NCBI GenBank assembly: GCA_963695175.1
Contig: CAVOGG010000004.1
Coordinates: forward strand, 1,178,001 to 1,242,000
From: Fodinibacter sp963695175
Lineage (GTDB): Bacteria; Actinomycetota; Actinomycetes; Actinomycetales; Dermatophilaceae
Direction: 5' to 3'
Length of the DNA: 64,000 nt
Of the stretch, positions 16,625 through 23,558 are shown piece by piece (positions within the stretch are counted from its first letter, which is position 1; the number at the start of each line of letters is the position of its first letter). The position numbers were made by a program, and so were the translations under genes. Below the pieces are notes generated by a model. It was not told the DNA's origin and did no database searches. It was given only the letters and a program-made list of their open reading frames with translations.

Positions 16625-18625
16625 ATGACCGACACCACCGTGAACGCGGGCATCGCCCACGGCCTGTACACCGAGGGCGACCCGGTCGCCGACACCAAGG
16701 CACCCCCGGGCCCGATCGCCGACAAGTGGACCACCCGAAAGTTCGAGGCCGCGCTGGTCAACCCGGCCAACCGCCGCAAGCTCGACGTCATCATCGTCGG
16801 CACCGGGCTCGCGGGCGGCGCCGCCGCGGCGACCCTGGGCGAGGCCGGCTACAACGTCAAGGTGTTCTGTTTCCAGGACACCCCGCGCCGCGCGCACTCC
16901 ATCGCCGCGCAGGGCGGCATCAACGCCGCGAAGAACTACAAGGAGGACGGCGACTCCACCTACCGGCTCTTCTACGACACGGTCAAGGGCGGCGACTACC
17001 GCGCTCGCGAGACCAACGTCTACCGGCTGGCCGAGGTCAGCGCGAACATCATCGACCAGTGCGTGGCCCAGGGCGTGCCCTTCGCCCGCGAGTACGGCGG
17101 CCTGCTCGACAACCGCTCGTTCGGCGGCGTGCAGGTCTCGCGCACCTTCTACGCGCGTGGCCAGACCGGCCAGCAGCTGCTGATCGGCGCCTACCAGGCG
17201 CTCGAGCGCCAGGTCGGCGCCGGCACCGTCGAGCAGTTCACCCGGCACGAGATGCTCGAGCTCGTCGTCGTCGACGGCAAGGCGCGCGGCATCATCGCCC
17301 GCGACCTCGTCACCGGTGAGATCGAGACCCACCTCGCGGATGCCGTCGTGCTCGCCTCGGGCGGGTACGGCAACGTGTTCTACCTGTCGACCAACGCGAT
17401 GGGCTCCAACGTCACGGCGAGCTGGCGGGCGCACCGCAAGGGCGCCTACATGGCCAACCCCTGCTACACGCAGATCCACCCGACCTGCATCCCGGTGGCG
17501 GGCGACCACCAGAGCAAGCTGACCCTGATGTCGGAGTCGCTGCGCAACGACGGCCGGATCTGGGTGCCGAAGAGCCGCGACGACTGCGACAAGGACCCGC
17601 GCGACATCCCCGAGGCCGACCGCGACTACTACCTCGAGCGGATCTACCCGAGCTTCGGCAACCTGGTGCCGCGCGACATCGCCTCGCGCCAGGCGAAGAA
17701 CGTCTGCGACGAGGGCCGCGGGGTCGGCCCGCTGGTCGGCGACTTCCGCCGCGGCGTGTACCTCGACTTCACCGACGCCATCGACCGGTTGGGCCGGGCG
17801 GCCGTCGAGGCGAAGTACGGCAACCTGTTCGACATGTACGCCCGGATCACCGGGGAGAACCCGTACCAGGTGCCGATGCGGATCTACCCCGCCGTGCACT
17901 ACGTCATGGGTGGGCTGTGGGTCGACTACGACCTGCAGTCGACCATCCCCGGCCTGTTCGTCACCGGTGAGGCCAACTTCTCCGACCACGGCGCGAACCG
18001 GCTCGGCGCCTCGGCACTGATGCAGGGCCTGGCCGACGGCTACTTCGTACTGCCCAACACGATTCGCGACTACCTGTCCAAGGGTCCGTTCGAGCCGCTC
18101 GCGGCCGACGCCCCCGCGGTCGTCGCGGCCCGCACTGCAGTCGAGGAGCGCACCGCGAAGCTCCTGGCCATCAACGGCGAGCGCAGCGTCGACTCCTTCC
18201 ACAAGGAGCTCGGGCAGGTCATGTGGGAGTACTGCGGCATGGAGCGCACCGAGGAGGGCCTGCTCAAGGCGATCGACCTCATCCGCGGCCTGCGCGAGGA
18301 GTTCTGGCGCAACGTGCGCGTGCTCGGCGCCGCCGACACCCTCAACCAGAGCCTGGAGAAGGCCGGCCGGGTCGCCGACTTCCTCGAGCTCGGCGAGCTG
18401 ATGTGCATCGACGCCCTGCACCGCCGCGAGTCGTGCGGCGGTCACTTCCGCGCCGAGAGCCAGACCGAGGACGGTGAGGCGCTGCGGCACGACGACCAGT
18501 TCCTGTACGTCGCCGCCTGGGAGTTCGAGGGTGGGGACGGGGACGGCGAGATGAGCGCCCCGGTCCTGCACAAGGAGGACCTCGTGTACGAAGCCATCGA
18601 GTTGAAGCAGCGGAGCTACAAGTGA
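16625..18625 (+). CDS. sdhA: Succinate dehydrogenase/fumarate reductase flavoprotein subunit
   Basis: The 666-residue flavoprotein oxidises succinate to fumarate. It shows the dinucleotide-binding motif VIIVGTGLAGGAAAA near residue 55 and the FAD-attachment region RRAHSIAAQGGINAAKNY near 95. The active-site segments are HPTCIPVAGDHQ near 285 and VHYVMGGLWVDYDLQSTIPG near 425. GLFVTGEANFSDHGANRLGASALMQGLADG lies near 445, in two adjoining blocks. The type, with an insert before the cap domain and about 660 residues, is that of actinobacterial menaquinone-linked enzymes with a single cytochrome b subunit. Its stop codon lies at the edge of the 62-bp duplication. Confidence 0.95.
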   Translation: MTDTTVNAGIAHGLYTEGDPVADTKAPPGPIADKWTTRKFEAALVNPANRRKLDVIIVGTGLAGGAAAATLGEAGYNVKVFCFQDTPRRAHSIAAQGGINAAKNYKEDGDSTYRLFYDTVKGGDYRARETNVYRLAEVSANIIDQCVAQGVPFAREYGGLLDNRSFGGVQVSRTFYARGQTGQQLLIGAYQALERQVGAGTVEQFTRHEMLELVVVDGKARGIIARDLVTGEIETHLADAVVLASGGYGNVFYLSTNAMGSNVTASWRAHRKGAYMANPCYTQIHPTCIPVAGDHQSKLTLMSESLRNDGRIWVPKSRDDCDKDPRDIPEADRDYYLERIYPSFGNLVPRDIASRQAKNVCDEGRGVGPLVGDFRRGVYLDFTDAIDRLGRAAVEAKYGNLFDMYARITGENPYQVPMRIYPAVHYVMGGLWVDYDLQSTIPGLFVTGEANFSDHGANRLGASALMQGLADGYFVLPNTIRDYLSKGPFEPLAADAPAVVAARTAVEERTAKLLAINGERSVDSFHKELGQVMWEYCGMERTEEGLLKAIDLIRGLREEFWRNVRVLGAADTLNQSLEKAGRVADFLELGELMCIDALHRRESCGGHFRAESQTEDGEALRHDDQFLYVAAWEFEGGDGDGEMSAPVLHKEDLVYEAIELKQRSYK

Positions 18626-18747
18626 TCACCCCACAAAGTTCTACGTTCCTCCGTCTCTCCGATACTTTGCGGGGGCCCCGATGAAGATCACCCCACAAAG
18701 TTCTACGTTCCTCCGTCTCTCCGATACTTTGCGGGGGCCCCGATGAA
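18624..18747 (+). repeat. Exact 62-bp tandem duplication between sdhA and sdhB
   Basis: Copies 18624-18685 and 18686-18747 are identical at all 62 positions. Each begins GATCACCCCACAAAGTTC at the sdhA stop and ends CCCCGATGAA at an ATG. Each copy can fold as CCCCACAAAGT paired with ACTTTGCGGGG, 10 of 11 pairs, placing the G-rich pre-ATG segment in the 3' arm. The first-copy ATG (18681) opens a 21-codon frame whose TGA overlaps the true sdhB ATG (18743). Sixty-two is not a multiple of three, so the copies are out of frame. Confidence 0.95.
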
Positions 18748-19486
18748 CCTCACCCTGAAGATCTGGCGTCAGGCCGGCCCGCGCCACACCGGCGGGCTCG
18801 TGACCTACAAGGTCAAGGACATCAGCCCCGACATGAGCTTCCTCGAGATGCTCGACGTGCTCAACGAGCAGCTGAACGCCGCCGGCGAGGAGCCGATCGC
18901 GTTCGACTCGGACTGCCGTGAGGGCATCTGCGGCATGTGCGGCCTGATGATCTCCGGCCAGGCCCACGGCCCCGAGAAGACCACGACCTGCCAGCTGCAC
19001 ATGCGCAGCTTCAGCGACGGCGAGGTCATCACGATCGAGCCGTGGCGGGCCAGCGCGTTCCCGGTCATCAAGGACCTCGTCGTCGACCGCGGCGCCTTCG
19101 ACCGGATCATCCAGGCCGGCGGCTACATCTCGGTCAACACCGGCTCGGCCCCCGACGCCCACGCGGTGCCGGTGCCGAAGCCGAACGCCGACCGGGCCTT
19201 CCAGGCGGCCGAGTGCATCGGCTGCGGGGCGTGCGTCGCGGCCTGCCCGAACGCCAGCGCCATGCTGTTCATGGGTGCCAAGGTCACCCACCTGGCCGAG
19301 CTGCCCCAGGGCCAGCCCGAGCGGCTGGCCCGCGTCGTCTCGATGGTCGACCAGCACGACGCCGAGGGCTTCGGCGGCTGCACCAACATCGGCGCCTGCT
19401 CCACGGCCTGCCCGAAGGGCATCCCGCAGGACGTCATCTCGACGCTGAACCACGACCTGATGAAGGCCTGGCGCTCCGGCGGCTGA
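18743..19486 (+). CDS. sdhB: Succinate dehydrogenase iron-sulfur subunit
   Basis: The 247-residue protein carries electrons from the SdhA flavin to the quinone site. The [2Fe-2S] cluster ligands are in DCREGICGMCG plus TTCQLH. The other clusters use ECIGCGACVAACPN (about residues 157-170) and CTNIGACSTACPKGI (about 213-227). This is the usual SdhB/FrdB layout. ATG 18743 begins MNLTLKIWRQAGP, as in relatives. The region before it has no classical Shine-Dalgarno sequence beyond GCGGGGG, which lies in the hairpin arm of the duplicated element, so translation may be coupled to upstream reading. Confidence 0.95.
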   Translation: MNLTLKIWRQAGPRHTGGLVTYKVKDISPDMSFLEMLDVLNEQLNAAGEEPIAFDSDCREGICGMCGLMISGQAHGPEKTTTCQLHMRSFSDGEVITIEPWRASAFPVIKDLVVDRGAFDRIIQAGGYISVNTGSAPDAHAVPVPKPNADRAFQAAECIGCGACVAACPNASAMLFMGAKVTHLAELPQGQPERLARVVSMVDQHDAEGFGGCTNIGACSTACPKGIPQDVISTLNHDLMKAWRSGG

Positions 19487-19523
19487 CCCGCGACAAAGTT
19501 GGGATGCCGTGGGTACGGTGCAC

Positions 19524-19557
19524 GTGAGGCCCGCCGCCCACATGCGGCGGGCCTCAC
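19524..19557 (+). terminator. Terminator hairpin after sdhB
   Basis: A perfect 14-base stem, GTGAGGCCCGCCGC with GCGGCGGGCCTCAC, closes the 6-base loop CCACAT about 38 bases after the sdhB stop. Downstream sequence is only mildly T-rich. It is well placed to end the sdhCAB transcript. Confidence 0.8.
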
Positions 19558-19652
19558 GGCGTTTGTGGGGGTGCCGTCCCGAGGTCGACCACCAGGTCGC
19601 TCGGGGACGGCGGCTCCCGTCCAGGCAGCGACCGCTGGTCGTGCAGGGACGC

Positions 19653-20396
19653 TCAGAGCCAGCCGATGCGGTCCTTGAGGAGCGAGTAGCCGACGAAGGC
19701 CACGACGTCGAGGATGGTGTGCGCGATGACGAGCGGCATGACCCGTTTGGTGCGCGTGTAGAACCAGCCGAAGATGATGCCCATCACCAGGTTGCCGACG
19801 AAGCCGCCGAAGCCCTGGTAGAGGTGGTAGCTGCCGCGGATCAGCGCGCTGGTGAGGATGATCCGCCACTTCCCCCAGCCGACCGAGCCCCACCGGCTGA
19901 AGAGGTAGCCGATCATGATGACCTCCTCGAGCACGGCGTTCTGGGCCGCCGCGAGCACGAGCACGGGGATCGTCCACCACACGCCGGCCAGGTTGGCGGC
20001 CGCGATCGTGGTGTTGAGGTCGAGGGCCTTGGCGACGGCGTAGAGCGCCAGGCCGGGCAGGCCGATGGCGGCGGCGAGCAGGGCGCCACGGCCGAGGTCG
20101 AGCCACGGGCGCCGCAGGTCGAAGCCCATGGTGTGCGGCTCGTTCGGGTCGTCGCGACGCAGCAGGTGCAGCGCGAGCAGCACGGGCACCAGCGCGATGA
20201 CGATGCCGGTCAGCTGGTAGGCCAGGTCGAGCCAGGGCCGGTCGGGGGTGACCGAGCTGTTCATCGCCGTGGTCTGCGACCCGAGCGACTCGACGCGGGT
20301 CAGCTTGTCGACGAGCCGAAGGAGCGACCAGACCGCCGAGGCGCCGAGGGAGACACCGAGGACGAGCCAGGTCTCGGTGAGGTTCCTGCGCCGCAT
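19653..20396 (-). CDS. CPBP family intramembrane metalloprotease
   Basis: The 247-residue protein has about seven hydrophobic helices and the three CPBP/Rce1-like motifs: NAVLEEVIMIGYLFSRW (Glu-Glu), RGSYHLYQGFGG (catalytic His) and VIAHTILDVVAF (second His). Such proteases cleave within membranes; substrates in actinobacteria are largely unknown. ATG 20396 follows TAGCCT by 6 bases, suggesting a leaderless transcript. It is convergent with sdhB, separated by the sdhB terminator. Confidence 0.85.
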   Translation of the reverse strand: MRRRNLTETWLVLGVSLGASAVWSLLRLVDKLTRVESLGSQTTAMNSSVTPDRPWLDLAYQLTGIVIALVPVLLALHLLRRDDPNEPHTMGFDLRRPWLDLGRGALLAAAIGLPGLALYAVAKALDLNTTIAAANLAGVWWTIPVLVLAAAQNAVLEEVIMIGYLFSRWGSVGWGKWRIILTSALIRGSYHLYQGFGGFVGNLVMGIIFGWFYTRTKRVMPLVIAHTILDVVAFVGYSLLKDRIGWL

Positions 20397-20464
20397 GTCG
20401 TCAGGCTATGCGGCCAGCCCGGATGTGGGCCGGACGCCGGCTGGGGGTCTGCTGGGAGTTTCCC

Positions 20465-20497
20465 GCACGGTCCGGCCCGGCGCTCGCCGGACCGTGC
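20465..20497 (-). terminator. Terminator hairpin after small membrane protein gene
   Basis: GCACGGTCCGGC (20465-20476) and GCCGGACCGTGC (20486-20497) form a perfect 12-base stem with a 9-base loop. It starts 5 bases beyond the stop codon of the minus-strand gene at 20503. Confidence 0.75.
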
Positions 20498-20502
20498 CCG
20501 GG

Positions 20503-20688
20503 TCAGTGGGCCGTGGCAGGCCGGGCCGGAGCCGGGCGGGCGCCGCGGTGGCGGCTGGTCTGCTCCGCGGGCGCCGGGGTCAGCAGGGTGCCGACGGCGA
20601 CGACGCCGACGAGGAGGGCGATCAGGCCGATGCCGACGAGGACCTGCAGGACGGTGAGGGTGAGTGTGGCAACCGAGGGGTCAGTCAC
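20503..20688 (-). CDS. Small single-TM protein
   Basis: This 61-residue protein has one hydrophobic helix (about residues 6-35, VLQVLVGIGLIALLVGVVAVG) and a basic Arg/Ala/Pro tail. I do not recognise a family. GTG 20688 has the ribosome-binding site AAAGGAAGG eight bases upstream, which decides it over the longer frame from 20742. It is flanked by a double operator upstream and a perfect hairpin downstream, so it looks like its own regulated transcription unit. Confidence 0.55.
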   Translation of the reverse strand: MTDPSVATLTLTVLQVLVGIGLIALLVGVVAVGTLLTPAPAEQTSRHRGARPAPARPATAH

Positions 20689-20704
20689 GGGAAGTACCTT
20701 CCTT

Positions 20705-20737
20705 TCTACGTATGTAGAGGATTCTACACCAGTAGAA
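20705..20737. promoter_or_regulatory. Two tandem TCTAC-N4-GTAGA operators
   Basis: TCTACGTATGTAGA (20705-20718) and TTCTACACCAGTAGAA (20722-20737) are inverted repeats with the same TAC-N4-GTA core, centres 18 bases apart. On the minus strand the second overlaps TAGAAT, a good -10 for the small gene starting at 20688. The symmetry resembles BlaI/MecI-type sites, which share TAC and GTA cores. No BlaI gene lies in the window. Confidence 0.6.
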
Positions 20738-20754
20738 CCCATGGTCGATGTCCG

Positions 20755-21123
20755 TCAGCCGCGCAGCAGCCGCAGCACCCGCCGACCGGCGAGCAGCGCC
20801 AGCACGGTCAGCCCTGTCACGAGCGCGACCTGGGTCAGCCGCTGCGCCGCTGGCATCTCGGCGGAGTAGCCGCCGTCGAAGAACCCGGACACCACGGCCG
20901 CCGAACAGGCGAGGGCGAGCAGGGCAGCAGCGGCCAGGGCGAGCCGGCGTCGAGTGCCTGCGGCGGCCAGCGCCAGCGCGAGGAGGGCGACGTTCATCGG
21001 CAGGGGGACGGACAGCCGCCCGGTGGGGCCGACGGCATCCCACCACGAGGCGTTGAGCCCGCCGGCCACGGCGAGCAGCGACCCGGCGAGGGAGACGGCC
21101 GTGACGCCGACCGCCGCCAGCAC
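20755..21123 (-). CDS. Small hydrophobic membrane protein, probably frameshifted at 5' end
   Basis: The visible 122 residues contain three or four hydrophobic helices separated by short Arg-rich turns; no family is recognised. The frame can only start at GTG 21123, which has no ribosome-binding site. By contrast, ATG 21272, in a different frame, has a strong GAGGAG and encodes MSSTRPPHLATTVLLTRDPS before degenerating into antisense-like residues. Joining the two frames near 21190-21220, where GGGGGAGGGG-type runs occur, would give one protein of about 170 residues. I therefore suspect a one- or two-base indel. Confidence 0.5.
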   Translation of the reverse strand: MLAAVGVTAVSLAGSLLAVAGGLNASWWDAVGPTGRLSVPLPMNVALLALALAAAGTRRRLALAAAALLALACSAAVVSGFFDGGYSAEMPAAQRLTQVALVTGLTVLALLAGRRVLRLLRG

Positions 21124-21389
21124 CAGGGTGCGGGCCGGAGGAGCCGCCGACGGCCCCGACGAGCCGCCGGGCGCGCCACCCGGCGGGCCGACCGTCGGGC
21201 CCGCTCGCTGGGGGAGGGGTCACGGGTGAGCAGCACGGTGGTGGCGAGGTGCGGTGGGCGGGTGGATGACATGGGATCTCCTCGGGTGCTTGGGGCGCCG
21301 GTGCCCCGGTGTGGTGGACTCCCATCTCCTCAGCCGACGCTTGGGCGGTGCTTGGGCCCGGCATGGGCGCGACGCGACACAATGGCGAG

Positions 21390-21977
21390 GTGACGCCCCC
21401 CAGCACCCGCGGTGGCCGCCGGGCCGAGCTGCTCGAGGCGGCCGTAGACGTCGTCGCCGAGTCGGGTCTGCGTGGCCTCACCCACCGGGCGGTCGACGCC
21501 CGCGCCGGGCTGCCCGAGGGCACCTGCTCGGCCTACCTGCGCACCCGGCTGGCGCTGCTCATCGGGCTCACCGAGCACGTCGGGGGCCTGTTGGCGCGCG
21601 ACGTCGACGCGATGGCCGCGAAGGCCGCCCCCCACGCCGAGGACCCCGACGCCATCTCGACCGCGGTCACCGACCTCCTCCTGCACTGGCTGCACCGCCC
21701 CGAGCTCGTGCGCACCCAGGCCGAGCTCGCCCTCGAGGCGGCCCGCCGCCCCGAGCTGATGGAGGTCTTCGACCCCTGGCGCCAGGGCCTGGTGCGCGTC
21801 GTCGAGGAGCTGGTGCGCTGCGCCGGCCGTGACGACCCCCCGCTGCGCGCCGCGGTCGGTGTGGCCGCCATCGAGGGCGTGCTCGCGTCAGCCATCCGGA
21901 TGCCGTCCGCCCGCCGGCCCGCGTTCGTCCGCGCTGCGGTGCCCCTCGTCGTCCGCGGCCTGCACGTCACCGGGTGA
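21390..21977 (+). CDS. TetR-family transcriptional regulator
   Basis: The protein of about 195 residues starts with a TetR-type DNA-binding domain: RRAELLEAAVDVVAESGLRG followed by LTHRAVDARAGLPEGTCSAYLRTR, the helix-turn-helix at about residues 25-50. A helical ligand-binding domain ends near DPWRQGLVRVVEELVRCAG. GTG 21390 lies 6 bases after CACAAT and may be leaderless; ATG 21363 is an in-frame alternative. It is divergent from the hydrophobic protein gene whose likely true start is 21272, so that gene is a natural target. The inverted repeat GGGGCGCCGGTGCCCC near 21292 is a candidate site. Confidence 0.75.
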   Translation: MTPPSTRGGRRAELLEAAVDVVAESGLRGLTHRAVDARAGLPEGTCSAYLRTRLALLIGLTEHVGGLLARDVDAMAAKAAPHAEDPDAISTAVTDLLLHWLHRPELVRTQAELALEAARRPELMEVFDPWRQGLVRVVEELVRCAGRDDPPLRAAVGVAAIEGVLASAIRMPSARRPAFVRAAVPLVVRGLHVTG

Positions 21978-22025
21978 GCGCCACGCGGTGCCACGCAGGT
22001 GCGTCGAGCGGCCCGGTGCCGCGCC

Positions 22026-22053
22026 TAGCATGGCGGTTCGTTGACGTGAGGAG
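22026..22053 (+). promoter_or_regulatory. Promoter -10 and ribosome-binding site of lipoprotein gene
   Basis: TAGCAT at 22026-22031 is a plausible -10, giving a leader of about 20 bases. GAGGAG at 22048-22053 lies 6 bases before GTG 22060 and fixes the start. Confidence 0.5.
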
Positions 22054-22059
22054 CACACC

Positions 22060-22866
22060 GTGCTGACCAGCCCCGGCCGCCTGACCTGTGGCCTGCTGTC
22101 CGTGGCCGCGGCCACGCTGCTGCTCGCGGGCTGCAGCGACGACGGTGAGCCCACGGCATCCGGCTCGAGCAGCGTCACCTCGAGCCCGTCGACCACAAAC
22201 CCGTCGACCACGAGCCCTTCGACCTCGAGCCCGCCGGCGACGACGAGCCCGTCGACGACCGCGTCGGCCCCCTCGGTGGCCGAGGTCTTCCGCGCCGCGC
22301 GCACGTCATCCCTCTCGGCGGAGTCCGGGCACGCGGTGGGCACGGTGACCCACGACGGCGCCCGCCTCGGCATCGACGTGGAGGGCCAGGCGAACGGCGC
22401 GAACCAGACGGTCTTCATCACCACCAAGGGCGGCGGCACCGCCGAGGTGCTCACCGTCGGGGACGGCTACTGGGTCGGCGGGGACGAGGCGCACTGGGCC
22501 GATATCACCGGCGACCCGAAGGCCGCCAAGGCGCTGGTGGGCAAGTACGCGCCGGTGACCGAGTCCGACGCCACCGAGCTCGGGTCGTTCACCCTTCGCA
22601 CGATCCTCACCGACACCTTCGCCCAGCCGGACATCGCGGTGCTGGAGTCCGACACGGGTGAGGCCACCGAGACCGAGGTCGACGGCCAGCCCGTCTACCT
22701 GCTCGGCCATCAGGGCGGCCCGCGCCTGTGGGTGGCCGCCGACGGCAGCGGCTCGCTGCTGCGCGTGGTCGGGCCGAAGAGCGCGCCCTCGGACCTCACC
22801 TTCACCGAGTGGGGCCGCGCCAAGACGTTCACCGAGCCGGCGTCGGACCGGATCGTCGAGAGCTGA
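22060..22866 (+). CDS. Lipoprotein, LppX/LprAFG-like
   Basis: The 268-residue protein has a lipoprotein signal peptide ending in the lipobox LLAGCS, with the lipidated Cys at about residue 25. A low-complexity Ser/Thr/Pro linker with repeated SPSTT units follows (about 35-70). The globular domain (about 75-265) includes GTVTHDGARLGIDVEGQA and VLTVGDGYWVGGDEAHW. It resembles LppX/LprG-type proteins that carry lipids across the actinobacterial envelope. The Thr-rich linker is a likely O-mannosylation target for the Pmt encoded 9 kb away. It is convergent with the DUF4126 gene, 6 bases apart. Confidence 0.7.
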   Translation: MLTSPGRLTCGLLSVAAATLLLAGCSDDGEPTASGSSSVTSSPSTTNPSTTSPSTSSPPATTSPSTTASAPSVAEVFRAARTSSLSAESGHAVGTVTHDGARLGIDVEGQANGANQTVFITTKGGGTAEVLTVGDGYWVGGDEAHWADITGDPKAAKALVGKYAPVTESDATELGSFTLRTILTDTFAQPDIAVLESDTGEATETEVDGQPVYLLGHQGGPRLWVAADGSGSLLRVVGPKSAPSDLTFTEWGRAKTFTEPASDRIVES

Positions 22867-22872
22867 GCCGGC

Positions 22873-23475
22873 TCAGGTCGCGGTGTAGGCCGGGTCGCGT
22901 CTGGTGCGCCGCCATCGACGCACCCGCAACCACATCCAGATCAGCAGCCAGGCGAGCAGCGCCAGGGCGAGGATGACGAGCACGGGCGCGATGAGCGCGA
23001 TGAGGGACAGGCCCAGCGACGAGATGTCCTCGAGCGTGGAGACCACCGGGGCCCCGGTGCCCAGGGTGCCGACGTTGATGGCCGGCCGGGCCGCCATCTT
23101 CCCGGTGTGAACGAGGCCGGAGATCAGCACACCGAGCACCACCGACACCCAGGGGTTCTCCTTCATCCAGGTCGAGTTGTCGAGCTGGGCGGCGGCGGTG
23201 GTGGCCGCGAAGATCAGCCCACCCATGCTCGGCCGGATGAAGGTCTGGATGGTGTCGTTGATGGTGTCGACGGCTGGGATCTTGTCGAGGATGACCTCAG
23301 CGAGCAGCAGGGCGGCCACGATGCCGATGGCCCAGGTGCTCTCGATCCACTCGTAGCCCACGGGGAGGGTGATGTAGTCGGTGAACCGCGCGATCAGCGC
23401 CACGACCAGGAACGGGATGTAGGCGTTCAGGCCCGCCGCGGCGGACAGCCCCATCCCGGTGAGCGCAGCGAGCAC
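22873..23475 (-). CDS. DUF4126 membrane protein
   Basis: The 200-residue protein opens GMGLSAAAGLNAYIPFLVV and contains LPVGYEWIESTWAIGIV, DKIPAVDTINDTIQTFIRP and GLVHTGKMAARPAIN, the conserved blocks of DUF4126. Five or six helices are predicted, and the last is followed by a basic tail. Function is unknown. GTG 23475 follows GAAGGAGGGAAC and is chosen over the longer upstream frame. TAGGCT on the minus strand (23543-23548) is a possible -10, leaving a leader of about 60 bases. Confidence 0.8.
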   Translation of the reverse strand: MLAALTGMGLSAAAGLNAYIPFLVVALIARFTDYITLPVGYEWIESTWAIGIVAALLLAEVILDKIPAVDTINDTIQTFIRPSMGGLIFAATTAAAQLDNSTWMKENPWVSVVLGVLISGLVHTGKMAARPAINVGTLGTGAPVVSTLEDISSLGLSLIALIAPVLVILALALLAWLLIWMWLRVRRWRRTRRDPAYTAT

Positions 23476-23558
23476 GCTGTTCCCTCCTTCGCATCGACGA
23501 CCCACGCGGTCGTGCCGACGTTGCAACGAACGGTGCTCAGAGCCTAGTCCCGCCGACG

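Noticed and set aside
15845..18571. Open frame of over 900 codons antisense to sdhC and sdhA
   Set aside because: The plus-strand frames encode unmistakable succinate dehydrogenase subunits; the antisense product has no domain.
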